Of a DNA stretch of 64,000 bases, positions 36,250 to 49,060 are shown one piece after another. Source of the stretch: Mallotus nudiflorus (lineage: Eukaryota > Streptophyta > Magnoliopsida > Malpighiales > Euphorbiaceae); assembly GCA_947683625.1 (NCBI GenBank), contig CANTUR010000600.1, positions 281,001-345,000 of the forward strand, in the 5' to 3' direction. The notes beneath the pieces were generated by a model. It searched no databases, was not told the DNA's origin, and saw only the letters and a list, made by a program, of their open reading frames with translations. The translations under genes and the position numbers were made by a program. The stretch's first letter is position 1; the number at the start of each line of letters is the position of its first letter.

Positions 36250-39200
36250 TGTCACGACCCAAAACCGGGGCCATGACCGGCGCTAAGGAACGAGAATTCT
36301 CCCGAATCCGGAACCCGTAGCAAGCCTAAAAATAAAATAAAACATGTAATAATAATAACAATGTATAATGCAGCGGAAATAAAAATCATAAATATAATAA
36401 TAGCATATGCACCAACTGGATTTAAATCAAATCCTCATCATTTCATATATATAAATCTTTTGATGCAAATCCAGTTCAAATATATAATACAACATCTCTT
36501 TAAATATTTAATGACTACTGCAGTGTCTAGATAAAATAAAACTCAAGACTTAGAGAAGCAGTTTACATAAAGAAGCCGGGGCGGAAGAAATCCGGCGTAC
36601 AGGCCTGCTACTGAGGTTTGATGAAGATGACTCTCTTGAAAAATTAGTCAACGGAGGGGAGTCAGACCTCACTGAGTGAATTACTATAGTATATATACAT
36701 GCATACTAAATGACAATGCATACAATCAATAGTATATATCTAATATGTATATATACAGGCAAATACACACAGATGCAATAAAATCATTTTATATATATTT
36801 CATTAAAAATCATCGTTTATGAAGGATCATATAGAACCCTATGATATCGCAACCTCAAATAGTGTTAGACAACACTCTAGCCATATAGGCTCACTTATTC
36901 CAAATATATCCACTTAATCCATTTAGATAGTATACTGGCCCCGAGATACTAAGTCGACCGAGCTCCAGCAGTCTGACTGTCAGTGTGATTAGCCCCGAGA
37001 CACTTAGTCAACCGAGTTGCAGCAATCACACCCCCAAATCATATCTCACACATCAAATAATCATATCCAATCAATATCCACAATCTGGTTAGTAATATAG
37101 CCTAAATGCTATAAGCGTACTGGTACGTACTCGGTCCTAGTGCTGCCCACTAGGTAGCACGTTCTATTGATATCCTTCATTAATAAATATAAAACATTCA
37201 TTCACAATTAAATGATGCATGAATTTAAATAACATAATAATATAAACCATATATATACTGAAAATATACCAAAAGTAAACCAGGTATATTTCGAGTATAT
37301 ATACGTCAAATAAATCCAATCAAATTACAAATTAAGCTAGAAATATATTTAAAAATATTTTAAACATAATTTATTAATAAAACATGCATATAATTTAATA
37401 TATTCCAAAAATAAACCAAAAATAAACTAAAAATGTACTTAAATACAAATCACATTATTTATACACATTTAATCAAAATAAAACATATTTCTAAAATCAT
37501 GCATCCTAAACACATATATATAAAATAGTAACTCACACTTAGTGCGCTCCACGAGATGGATCCGACGGGTCTGGTCCACTAGGCCTTGATCTCGACGCAA
37601 CTAAACAAACATTAACGACAGAAATCAGAATAAACCTAACAGAAAATCCTAGAAACTCAATCTAGAATATTAAACACGGAAACAGAAGTAGGGTTCGACC
37701 GGATATCACATTTTACGAGAATCCTACCGAAAATTCGGCAAAGCCTCCCCTGTAAAAAGGACATCTCTCTACTCAAAGAGTAGAGCCGACCCTGCAAAGA
37801 AACACAATTCAAAAAATAGACACAATAACTCATCCACAACCCCTCGATCGGACTCCAAACTACAGTTTACTGATCGGGGTCCACAATCACAGAATAATTA
37901 CAGAAATACCAAAAATACCCTTATAACATAGAAATTCATTTTATAAGAAAAAATTACATAATTAACCTTTAAACATAGTAAAAACCAATAAAAACTCATT
38001 TTATTAGAAAAATCGTATATTATATATATAATTGAAAATAATTCACGAAAATTATTTTTAATTAGTTAAAAATACTAAATAATTTGTGGAATTCATTTTT
38101 ATACCTTAGATAATTATTTAAACCAATTAAATTACATTTTTAGCCAATTTTGTGTAAAATTACCAAAATACCCCTATATATATAAATATACTAAAAATCA
38201 TTCAAAAATTCACCAAAAATAGTATAATTATCCAAAATTAATTTTCTAAAAATATTTATCAATAATATCAATATTTAAACTTAATTAACCAATTAATTTC
38301 AATTAAAAACACAATTAACCCTATTTTTCAAAAATTCCATAAACTTAAATAATTCAAAATAAATACTTAGAAATTCATAAAAATTCCAAATAAATTCCTA
38401 TAATTCATTTCAACACCTATAATTATCATAAAACACAATTTCATAATTTAATTAATTAATTTCCGAAAATTAGAAAATAATATTAAAATATTCAAAAATA
38501 CCCAAAAATCAAAATAATCTTCAAAAATTCTACAAAAATTCATGCATGAAGAATAATCTACTAGGATCAAAATTTGTGAAGGAATTAGTCATGAATCAAT
38601 CAAATTGAAGTCCAAAAAATTCAGGAACCCTAATATGGTCGAAATCAAAAATTCGAAACCTAAGCAAATCAAGACCATTTTAGCTCAAACCAAAGCTAGA
38701 ATCACACTCATCGGAGCTCAAGGAGAATAAAGAGACCAGCGGTGTCAAAAATGGTGGTCGAAAACGTCGTGAACGACGGTGAAGAGGAATTCGGCTTCTC
38801 CGGCCAAAATCGACCTCTTAACGCCGGAAACGACTGCTACAAGCAGCGAGGAAGGCTGAGGAAGGTGGTGGCACGCCGAACGGCACACCAACGGCTAGAA
38901 ATCGACGTGACAGTTGTTGGACGGTGGTGGGGAACGATCGGGGAAGATGGAGTTCACTCGGGGGCAATTCAGTAATTTTCCAAAAGTTTGGTTTTTTTGA
39001 CATATTATATGTATATATATATACTTTATACTATATAATAAAATAATATTAAATTATACACATTAAATATACACCACACACTTAATATTTAATATTTTAA
39101 AAATTTAATAGACCTAAAAATAATTAAATAATATCAAAACCAATTAATAATTAATAAAATATTAGGGTAATATATTAAACCCTAATTAAATAAATATATA

Positions 39201-39480
39201 CACACATAGACTTTATTTAGTAATTTAAAAATACGTATGAGTTCATGCAAGTCCGTAAATCTGTTTAAAATAATTAATAATAAAATATTTATATGAAAAT
39301 TTCCCCGAAAATGTAAGTCCTGGGAAAATTTTACGTAAAGGACTTTAAATAATACACAATAATTAAAATAGGTTTTAAATACACATCAACTCGTAAAAAT
39401 ATCATAGTATATATACAAAAATTATTAGCACTGCATATCCCGATGCAGTATTAAAATATTTAAAAACACGGGATATTACA
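36250..39480 (-). mobile_element. Solo LTR F (minus) in A
   Basis: This 3231-bp LTR begins TGTCACGACCC and ends CGGGATATTACA, with AAAAA on each side (36245-36249, 39481-39485). LTR A resumes exactly after it (AATTGAACAAAACTCACAAA). All family landmarks are uninterrupted, including a CpG-containing leader (38690-38990). The open frame at 38742-38975 is leader sequence, not a gene. Confidence 0.93.
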
Positions 39481-39554
39481 AAAAAATTGAACAAAACTCA
39501 CAAATGATCAAGCTTGAGCTTGAATGGAGCTTGGGATTAACTTCACCAAAGCTC

Positions 39555-42216
39555 TGTCACAACCCAAACTGGGAATCATGTCGGCGCTAGAGAATGAGAA
39601 TTCTTTTGAATCCGGAATCCATAACAAGTCTTAAAAATAAAAGCATGCAATAATTAAAATAAAATATGCACCATAATTAAAATCTCAAACCAATATAATA
39701 AAAACTTCTGTCATATAATAAAATAAAATATATTATACAATATTAAGAGAAAGACCTCTGAAATTACAACCAACATTCTACAATTACAAAATACGACAAC
39801 TACTACTGCAGTTTTCTAGAGTACAATAAAATCAGATAAGTAATTTACACAAAATAGATAGGGCTGAAGAAGTCCGACGGATGGTCCTACTACTGAGGTT
39901 TGAGGAAGAAGAGTCTCCTGAAAAAATCACAGCTGAGGAGTGTCAGACCTCACTGAGTGAATTGTTATATTATATATACATGCATTTACTAATGTCATAT
40001 GTAATCACTCATTCGTATATAATAAATAAATATACAAGCATTTTACACAAATGTTAAAAACATTTTATATATAACTTCAGAAGGATCAAATAGAACCCTA
40101 ATAATTCGCAACCTCAATCAACAGTAACTCTCTAGCCATACAAGCTCACGTAATTCCAAATTAATTCACTTATTCCATTACAGACAATAGACTGACCCCG
40201 AGATACTAAGTCAACTGAGCTCCAGCAGTCTGACTATCAGTGTGATTGGCCTCAAGACACTAGATTGATCGAGCTCCAGCAATCACACTACTCAATCACA
40301 TTAAATCTCAAATCAATTAATCAATCAATCAAATCATATTTCACCACAAGTGATTCTCACTCAACCCTAAATCTATCGCACCGATACGTACACGGTCCTA
40401 GTGCTGCCCACTGGGTAGCGTGTTCTATCGATATCCTTCATTTAAATAAAATATTCATACGAGAAAATAAATAATGCATAATAACATTCATGAAAATAAA
40501 ATAAATCATATATATATTAGAAATATACCTAAAATAAACTAAGTATATTTCAAGTATATATATATGTCAAATAAATTCAAATCAACCATAAAATATGCCA
40601 AATATAAACCAATAATATACTAAAGACATTTTAAGTATAAATAAAAAATATAACATGCATAAAAAATATACTAAAAATATACCTAACATATACTAAACAT
40701 TTAATAAAATAATTTATGAACAAGTACATATTAAAACATGTATATTCAAAATCATGCATCCTAAATGCGATGTATATATAAGATAACAACTCACAAGTTT
40801 GCGCTTGAGATTGTTTTGAGGGGCTCGGTCCACTAGGCTTCGGTTTCGGCGTAACTAAATAATAAAATAATAATAACAAAATCAAAATAAATCTAATTTA
40901 TACTTTTAAAGAGACTCGATCTAGGAATATAAAATTCAAATAAAATAAAAAACTCAGGGTCGACGCGACGTCATGTTTTACGAGAATTCTATCGAAAATT
41001 TGTCAAAGCTTTCTCTGTAAAATAGAAATCTCTCTACTAAAAAGTAGAGCCGATCCTACAAGAAAATAAACTTCTAATAACAGAATACACAACGCCTTCG
41101 GTTGAGACCTTAAACTGTACAATTCCCAACCGAAGTCCACAATTCCACCAAAAATCAAATAATACAATAAATATATTAAAAATCAATAAATTTCATATAT
41201 GCCCTCAAAATATCAAAATGTAGCATATTTACACATTAAAACACTCAATATAATTATTTTCACAATAATTAAATAAAAATCTCAAAATAACAATATAATA
41301 TTAGTAAAAATCAAAATTTTCAATATTTCAATATAAAATAGTAAAAATTCACTTTTATATATTCAAATAACTTAAATAGCCTAAATATATATTAAAAATT
41401 ATTAAAAATCCATTTAATCACCAATTTAGTAAATAATACACTATTTGAAAATAATTTTCAAAAATTAGTATTAATTAGTTAAAAATTACAAATAATTTAT
41501 AAAAATGATTTTACTACCTTAAATAATTATAAAACCATTTTAAACACAATATTTAACTATAATTTTAGCAAAAACTCATAATTACTCAATAATTTCAAAA
41601 TACACATAATACTAAATAATTTCCTAAAAAATTATAGAAAATCATTAAAATTATTCTATCAACATATATTATTCTAATATTATCTAAAACACATAATTAA
41701 CCAATAATTTAAACAAAAATATACATTTAACGTAATAATCCAATATATACATGATATAAAAATATTATTAAAAATTACATAATATTCTAAAAAATTATTT
41801 TCTCAACACTAAAATTAATAACAATATATAATAACACTAAATTAACCAAATTTATAATTTAAATAACTAATTTAAGAAAATTCAATAAATAATAATAAAA
41901 TAATAAAAAATTCTCCAAAATTCAAATAAATTCCAAAAATTTTTAAAAATATATATATTCATGAAGCTTGAGCTACTAGAATCATTATTTGTAAAGGGAG
42001 TTTTCAAAAATCAGCCTAAAAAAAAAATAGAAAACCCTAAAAGTGAAAAACCAAAAATGTAAGAAAACTCACAAACGACCGGTTTTAAGCTTGAAAGGAG
42101 CTTGGATTTAGCCTCCTTGAAGCTCCAGGACTTGAACGACACCGAAATGGCTCGATTTGGTGGTCGAAAAAGGAAGAACACCGGGGAGAAGCTTCCTGTA
42201 GCACTGCTACTGTATC
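39555..42216 (-). mobile_element. LTR G (minus) in A, truncated by H
   Basis: It begins TGTCACAACCC at 39555 and runs collinear with D and A through the tandem hairpins (about 40190-40290), the hairpin near 41035 and the leader start (42075-42216). It is then cut by LTR H. The distal third (leader and U3, about 0.7 kb) is not found elsewhere in the window. The C-to-T/G-to-A drift of the terminal motif suggests an old copy. Confidence 0.8.
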
Positions 42217-42993
42217 TGTCACGACCCAAAACTAGCAGTCATGACCGGTGTTAGGGAATAAGAATTCTTTCGAATCCGGAACCTGTAGTAAGCCATAAAA
42301 AAATAAAAACATGCATTACATAAATAAAAGCACGACTGAATTAAAATTTTTCGAATCAAAATAAAAAAAAAAAATACTCAATATCTTTTCATAAATAAAT
42401 ATATATTCATATAGTGTTCAAATACAATTATCAGAGTACAAAGTATTAAACAAAACAATACTCTGCTGATACAATAACATTACTACTGCAGTTTCTAGAA
42501 TACAAATCATAGTTCGAAATAAACATTTACATAAATTAGCCAGGGAAGAACATTGGCGAAGAACTCTACTTCTAAGGTCTGACGATATAGGATCTTCTGA
42601 AAAAATAATTGAGGGGGGTCAGACCTCACTGAGTGAATTATTATACTATTTATACATGCATCTAAACCATATCCAGTCAGACATTCATATATATATATGT
42701 ATACACGCATTTCACACAAATGTCGAACTCTGCTTTTATAAATATAATAAATGCAGAAAATATTTATTTTAATACATGAAGGATCAAATAAAACCTTATT
42801 AATCAGAACCATAATCAATCATATCATCACTTTAGCCATACAAGCTCACTTAAATCCAAATAGATCACTTATTCCATTCTGGACAGTAGATTGGCCCCGA
42901 GACACTAAGTTAACCAAGCTCCAGCAGTCTGACTGTCAGTATGATTGGCCCCGAGACACTAGGTCAATCGAGTTCTAGCAATCACACCATCAA
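42217..42993 (-). mobile_element. LTR H fragment (minus) in G
   Basis: It begins TGTCACGACCC at 42217, after GTATC, and follows the family sequence through the GAGGGGGGTCAGACCTCACTGAG block to the tandem hairpins. It is then interrupted by LTR I at 42994. The remaining roughly 2.5 kb of H is missing from the window. Confidence 0.75.
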
Positions 42994-43549
<556 letters not shown>

Positions 43550-45642
43550 ATATATAAATGCAAAAAACATTTATTTTGGTGAAGGATCAAATAGAACCCT
43601 AAATATTCGCAACCTCAAACAAATATCTCATTAGCCATGTAGGCTTACGTAATTCCAAACAAATTCTCTTATTCCATTTTGGTCAGTAGACTAGCCCTGA
43701 GACACTAAGTCTACTGAGCTCCAGCAACCACACTAATCACTCACATCAAATCTCAATTTTCAATCAATCAAATTCACCTCAAATAATTCTCACAATACAT
43801 ACCCTAAATCTAACGAATCGGTATGTACACAGTTTTAATGCAGCCTACTAGGTAGCACGTTTTATTGATATCCTTCGAATAAAATGTGTATTTATGAAAA
43901 ATAAATAAATGCATAATTAAACATAAATAACATTCGTAATAGAGAAATATACCATATATATACCAAAAATATACCAAAAATATATTAAATATATTTCAAG
44001 TATACATATGCTATATATAATCAAAATCAACCATAAATATACTAAAATATACCAAAACGTATATTGAGAAATTATCAAGTATATGTCAAAATATACTGAA
44101 AATATACTAAACCATTTAATGAAATAATTCATATCAAAACATAATTATTTACAATCATGCACTGTATGCAATGTATATATAAAATAATAACTTACAAGTT
44201 TGCGCTCCGCGAGATTAGCTCGACGGACCTGGTTCCAATAGGTTTTGGTCTCGGCGCAACTACAAAATAAATAATAATAATAATCAAAATAAATTTCTAA
44301 CTTATACTTTTAAGAATTCTAAAGGAGACTCGATTTAAGAATCAGAAACTTAGACAAACACAGAAATTCAGGATCGATCCGATGTCATGCTTTATGAGAA
44401 TTCTACTGAAAATTCGACAGAACCTCATCTGTAAAATGAACATCTCTCTATTGACAGTAGAGCTGATCCTACAAGAAAAATATACTTATAAAATCACAAA
44501 ACTCAACATCTAGGGTTGAGACCCCGAACTGCACAAATTCCCAACCGAGGTTCACAATTCACTAAAATCAATATAAAATAATAAATATATTAAAAATCAT
44601 TAAATCCCATAAATATCCACAAAATACTAAAATGTAATATATTTAAACATTAAATCACTAAATACAATTATTTTTACAACAATTAAATAAAATCTAAAAT
44701 AATAATATAATATTAATAAAAATCAAAATTTTCAATAATTCTTCATAAAATAGTAAAATTCACTTTCATATACTCAAATAGCTTAAATATATATATTAAA
44801 TGTAGTTAAAAATCCATTTAATCACCAAAATAGTGAATAATATATTATTTGAATATAATTTTTGAAAATTAGTATTAATTAGTTAAAAATAGTAAATAAT
44901 TTATAAAAATCTTTTTAATACCCTATATAATTCTAAAATCATTTAAAACATATTATTTAACTATAAGTACCACAAAATTACACAATTAACGTATATATAC
45001 AAAATTCACATAATATAAAAATATTCTCAAAAATTATATAAATTCACTAAAAATTATTTTAAAAATTCTAAAATTAATAACACTAATTTTAAAAATTCTA
45101 AAATTAATAACACTAATTTAACTAAATTTTCATTAAAACTAATTAATTAACATAATTATAAAAAATTCAATATTTTAATATTAAAATAATAAAAAATTAC
45201 CCATAATTCAAATTAATTCAAAAAAATAAAAAAAATTATTTTTAGGAAGATTAAGTTGCCATAAACAATATTTGTAAAGTAAGAATCCATGAATCAATCA
45301 ATATCAAGTTCAAAAAAAATAAAAACCCTAAAACAAATAAACTAAAAATTGAAGATAATTCAAAATCAAAGAAATTTAAGTTTGAATGGAGCTTGGAAAT
45401 GAACTCATCGAAGCTTGGTGGTTCAAACAATACCCGTGTGACGTGATTTGGTGGCCGGAATCTTCATTGGCAACAATGGAGGTTCGGTTGCTGGAAGTCT
45501 CAGTTTCGCTCGATTTCTGGTGACTTTAGGTGCTCTGAAGGTGGCAATCGATGACAAGAAGAGGTTATAGGTGATGGTGGTTGATGGTTGTGGCTGTGGT
45601 GGTCCGGTGTGGGCTTGGGTGGCATTGATCGAGCAGGAGGAA

Positions 45643-45686
45643 GAAGAAGAAGAAGAAGAAGAAGAAGAAGAAGAAAAAGAAAGAGG
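45643..45686 (+). repeat. (GAA)n microsatellite
   Basis: Ten or more AAG/GAA units followed by AAAAGAAAGAGGGAGG, in the leader part of the J 3' LTR (CTT-rich in sense). Confidence 0.9.
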
Positions 45687-45791
45687 GAGGTGGTTTTGGC
45701 CCTTTGACCTAATTTTTTTTACTTTTTGACCCTTTTTTTATATTATTTTTTATTATTTAGAAAAAGACTAAAATGTCCATTTAACCTAATT

Positions 45792-45977
45792 AACAATAAC
45801 AATAAAAACAACAACAACAACAGCAACAACAACAACAATAACAACAGTAACAACAACAATAACAACAACAACAGCATCAGCAGCAGCAACAACAACAACA
45901 ACAACAACATCAACAACAATAACAACAATAGCAATAATAACAACAACAACAACAACAACAACAACAATAATAATAAT

Positions 45978-46020
<43 letters not shown>

Positions 46021-46139
46021 GCAGTAGCGACAACAGTAGCAACAACAACAACAATAATAATAGCAACACTAGCAACATCAGCAACAACAACAATAGCAAC
46101 ACCAGTAGTAATAGCAGTAACAACAACAACAACAATAAC

Positions 46140-46202
<63 letters not shown>

Positions 46203-46203
46203 A
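45792..46203. repeat. ~410-bp AAC/CAG/AAT trinucleotide array
   Basis: A long compound array: AACAAC units with interspersed CAG/AGC, then a pure AAT tract at the right end (46136-46200). It keeps frame by period, so it is open on both strands (poly-Asn one way, poly-Leu the other). These frames are artefacts of the repeat, in the U3/leader region of the J 3' LTR. The 5' LTR is truncated before this position, so the age of the expansion cannot be judged. Confidence 0.92.
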
Positions 46204-46410
46204 TTTAAATAATAAAAATGTTATTAACTTTAATGCATTTAAATAATAAAACCCTAAAATAAATTATTTATGTAACAAAATTCTTAGAATAAAATAAATA
46301 AATAATATTCACAAATAATAATAGTAATATATAAATGAAATTTAAAATTTTTTATTAACACTGCATATCTCAAAATAATTTTATATTATTTAAAATATAG
46401 GGTCATTATA

Positions 46411-46423
46411 ATCTTCACTCCTT
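46411..46423 (-). other. Polypurine tract of element J
   Basis: In sense, AAGGAGTGAAGAT immediately precedes the 3' LTR start and follows GAATTCAAGGACGAATTC, the arrangement typical of plant Tekay/Del-like chromoviruses. Confidence 0.75.
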
Positions 46424-46469
46424 ATAAGAATTCGTCCTTGAATTCAAAGAAAACAACAGAAACAAGAAT

Positions 46470-47163
46470 TATCGAGGAAAGAGAAAAGGGTAAGAAGCTC
46501 GCATCTCAACTTCTATCTCCCAAGTGTGCTCCTCCACGTTGCTTCGCCACAACAACTTGATTATCGGAATCTGCTTCGAACGCAACTAACGAATTTGATA
46601 GTTTATAATTGCTACTGGTTCCTCCTTAAACGTGAGGTCTTCATTCACTTCTACACTATTACGCTGCAACACGTATGAAGGATTCAAAATATACTTCCTC
46701 AACATTGAGATATAAAACACTGGATGCACTTGAGACAAATTTGGAGGCAAAGCCAGCCGATATACAACTATGCCCACTCTCTCCAAAATCTCAAATGGTC
46801 CAATATATCTCGATGTTAGCTTCCCCTTCTTGTCAAATCTCATCACACCCTTCATCAGAGACACCTTCAGGAACATATAGTCTCCGACCTGGAATTCCAC
46901 ATCCTTATGTTTCGAATTCTCATAGCTCTTCTATTTGCTAATTGTGGTCTCTAATATCCTTCTGATTACAGCAACCTTCTCAGCAGCATCTTGAACCATC
47001 TCAGGTCTAGTAAAGACTCTCTCTCTAATCTTATCTCAACTCAAAGGGGATCTACACTTTCTTTTGTACAAAGCCTCATTTTGTTAATCTATCCATAATC
47101 ATCCAGATGGAATTGTATCCATCCTTAGAATGAGGTAACCCAACCACAAAATCCATAGTAATT
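46470..47163 (-). pseudogene. Integrase core/C-terminus with chromodomain tail (J)
   Basis: In sense: MDFVVGLPHSKDGYNSIW and IMDRLTK, then a junction near 47080 straight to YKRKCRSPLSWD, so most of the catalytic core between the first Asp and the Glu region is deleted. The frame continues as EKVAVIRRILETT, VEFQVGDYMFLKVS and KGKLTSRYIGPFEI (the GPY/F module), then SNVEEHTWEIEVEMR (chromodomain-like end), with stops between segments. The 104-codon open stretch 46586-46900 is its longest remaining piece. It cannot encode active integrase. Confidence 0.85.
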
Positions 47164-47500
47164 TTTTCCTATTTTTACTCAGGAATAGGAAGTGGCTGAA
47201 GCTTCCTAGAAGGCTTATGATGTTTAGCTTTCACTTGCTGACACGTCAAGCACTTAGAAACAAAATAAGCTACATCCTTCTTCAGTCCATCCCACCAGTA
47301 CAAATCTTTGATACTGTGGTATATCTTAGTGACACCAGGATGTACGCTGTAGGTTGTATAATATGCTTCCTTAAGGATCTCTTCTATTAAATTATCCACA
47401 TCAAGAACACATAACCTACCACTAATCCATAAAACACCATCCTTATCAAGTGTGAAATCAGTGAACTTCTTTACACAAATATTCTTTGCAAGCTTTGCTA
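47164..47500 (-). pseudogene. Integrase zinc-binding (H2C2) domain (J)
   Basis: In sense the open stretch 47399-47175 reads EAYYTTYSVHPGVTKIYHSI, LYWWDGLKKDVAYFVSKC and LTCQQVKAKH: the HHCC finger (H...H...C-x2-C) intact in residues. It is preceded by the degraded linker LCVLDVDN. This domain normally binds the LTR ends; here it is isolated by flanking stops. Confidence 0.88.
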
Positions 47501-47549
47501 GAATAAGATATCAGCCTTGAGCTGCTTTAATCCTATCTCTCAATACTTA

Positions 47550-48263
47550 TCAAACTCTAAAATGAGTTAACAGTCTACCGAATCTACTCATCTTTATCAT
47601 CAGACCTTGATCCACTAACTGGTGCAACTCTTGGATCAATGGTCTTCTCTCTACATTATTGTGAGTAAGACTACCTGATGACTTTTTATTTAAGGCATCT
47701 GCTACCATATTAACCTTGCCTGGATGGTAGAGAATCTCATAATTATAGTCCTTCAAGAGCTCTAACCAACTCCTCTGTATCAGATTCATATCTCTCTGCT
47801 GAAAAATATACTTAAGGCTCATGTGATTTATGAAAATCTCACAAGTCACCTTATATAGATAACGTATCCAAATCTTAAGAGCAAAGATCACTATAACCAT
47901 CTCTAGGTCGTGGGTAGCATAATTCTATTCATGCTTCTTCAACTGCCTTGAAGCATAAGCTATCACCGTACCATTATGCATCAACGCACAACCTAGGCTA
48001 ACTCTAGAGGCATCACAATATACAGTGAATTTATCTACTCTATTAGGAAAAGCCAAAAATGGAGCTGTGGTCAACTTCTCATTCAATAACTGGAAAGTGT
48101 TCTCACAAACACCTGACCACTCAAACTTCATATTCTTTTGAGTTAAGTGAGTCATAGGAGCTATAATTCTGGAAAAATCTTGTACAAATCTCCTATAATA
48201 CCTAGCTAAACCCAGAAAACTTTGAATCTCTATGACTGTCATCGGTTTGGGCCACTTAGACAC
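47550..48263 (-). pseudogene. RT connection and RNase H domain (J)
   Basis: Two open pieces. Segment 48263-47925: WPKPMTVIEIQSFLGLARYY, then RVDKFTVYCDASRVSLGCAL, the RNase H start with its Asp. Segment 47900-47550: MVIVIFALKIW, then INHMSLKYIFQQRDMN (usual form TDHKSLKY, so catalytic D is N) and HPGKVNMVADALNKKSSG. A stop/frameshift separates them near 47910. Confidence 0.88.
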
Positions 48264-48409
48264 TGCCTCAATCTTTTATGGTTCAATTTGGATACCATCT
48301 TTAGACACTACATGTACAAGGAATGCAACACTCTTTAACCAGAAATCACACTTCGAGAATTTAGTATAAAGCTGATGTTATCTCAATGTCTGTAGTACAG
48401 TCCTAAAGT

Positions 48410-49060
48410 GATATACTTACTCCTCCATACTTTTAGAATATACCAGTATATTATCAATGAAGACTACTATAAAATGATCCATATATGGTCTCAATACCTT
48501 GTTCATCACATCCATGAAAGCAGTTGGTGCATTAGTCATCCCAAATGAAATCACTAGAAATTCATAGTGGCCATATCGAGTGCGGAATACCGTTTTAGGA
48601 ACATCAGCTTTATTGATCTGTAACTGATGATAGCCCAACCTCAAGTCAATTTTAGAAAAGAACTATGCACCTTGAAGCTGATCAAATATATTATTTATCC
48701 TCGGGAGAGGATACTTATTCTTCACTGTCACCTTATTAAACTCTCTATAGTCTATGTACAGTCTTAGGGTACCATCCTTCTTCCTCACAAATAGGATTGG
48801 TGTACCCCAAGGAGAAACACTAGGTCTGATGAAACCCTTATTTAGCAATTCTTACAACTGCTCCTTCAACTCTTTCAACTCTACAGGAGCCATTTTGTAG
48901 GGCGACGTCAAAATAGAAGTAGTGCTTGAGGTGGTAAACCTGACAACTCCTTAGGAAAAACATCAGGAAATTCATAGGCAACAGGAACATCTATGAGTGA
49001 CAACTTCTCCATAGAAGTATCTTTGACTAATGCCAAATATCCTTGATAACCCTTCCTTAG
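48410..49060 (-). pseudogene. Reverse transcriptase with lost catalytic Asp (J)
   Basis: Sense order: KGYQGYLALVKDTSMEKLS, VAYEFPDVFPKELSGLPP, a gap where the acidic linker before the first RT block should be, MLNKGFIRPSVSPWGTPIL, YIDYREFNKVTVKNKYPLP, a stop before FFSKIDLRLGYHQLQI, then ISFGMTNAPTAFMDVMNKVL and VVFIDNILVYS. The family's FIDD box is FIDN, so one catalytic aspartate is gone. The coding frame upstream continues from the protease across solo LTR M. Confidence 0.9.

Larger units (their letters stand above)
21501..39554 (-). mobile_element. LTR A, outermost LTR of the nested cascade (split)
   Basis: LTR A (minus) survives in four pieces: 21501-22060, 28647-29619, 36213-36249 and 39481-39554. 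Joined in that order they run collinear with other family members: the TGTCACAACCC end, the GAAGGATCAAATAGAACC block split by B, the hairpin pair, then the A-rich stretch ending in CTTGAATGGAGCTTGGG. About 1 kb is missing internally near 29345. The right end is absent; A is cut by insertion G at 39555 and the far side is lost. It is inserted in a copia gag after CTTAG. The decayed end (CACAACCC for CACGACCC) fits an old copy. Confidence 0.8.
43550..46410 (-). mobile_element. 3' LTR of gypsy element J (truncated at its end)
   Basis: This LTR is collinear with 54880-56859 (5' LTR of J), for example the shared AGGAAGATTAAGTTGCCATA stretch (45247/56629). Its sense start is TATAATGACCC (from TGTAATGACCC), complementary to 46400-46410, directly after the polypurine tract. 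The last 500 bp or so in sense (the TGTCATGACCC side) are missing; the sequence joins LTR I at an AT-repeat junction. It contains a GAA run and a roughly 400-bp trinucleotide array. Confidence 0.85.

Noticed and set aside
38742..38975. 77-codon frame in solo LTR F, and similar frames at 4004-4219, 23058-23336, 31302-31577, 35403-35624 and 51649-51873
   Set aside because: All lie in the GC-richer leader part of the LTR, in different frames and strands between copies, so they are not conserved proteins.
45726..46208. 160-codon poly-Asn frame and 132-codon poly-Leu frame on the opposite strand
   Set aside because: Both arise from the period-3 AAC/CAG/AAT array inside an LTR; no start context, domain or conservation.
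46675..46941. 88-codon plus-strand frame over the J integrase region
   Set aside because: Antisense shadow of the integrase C-terminus, which has clear GPY/F-type homology on the minus strand.
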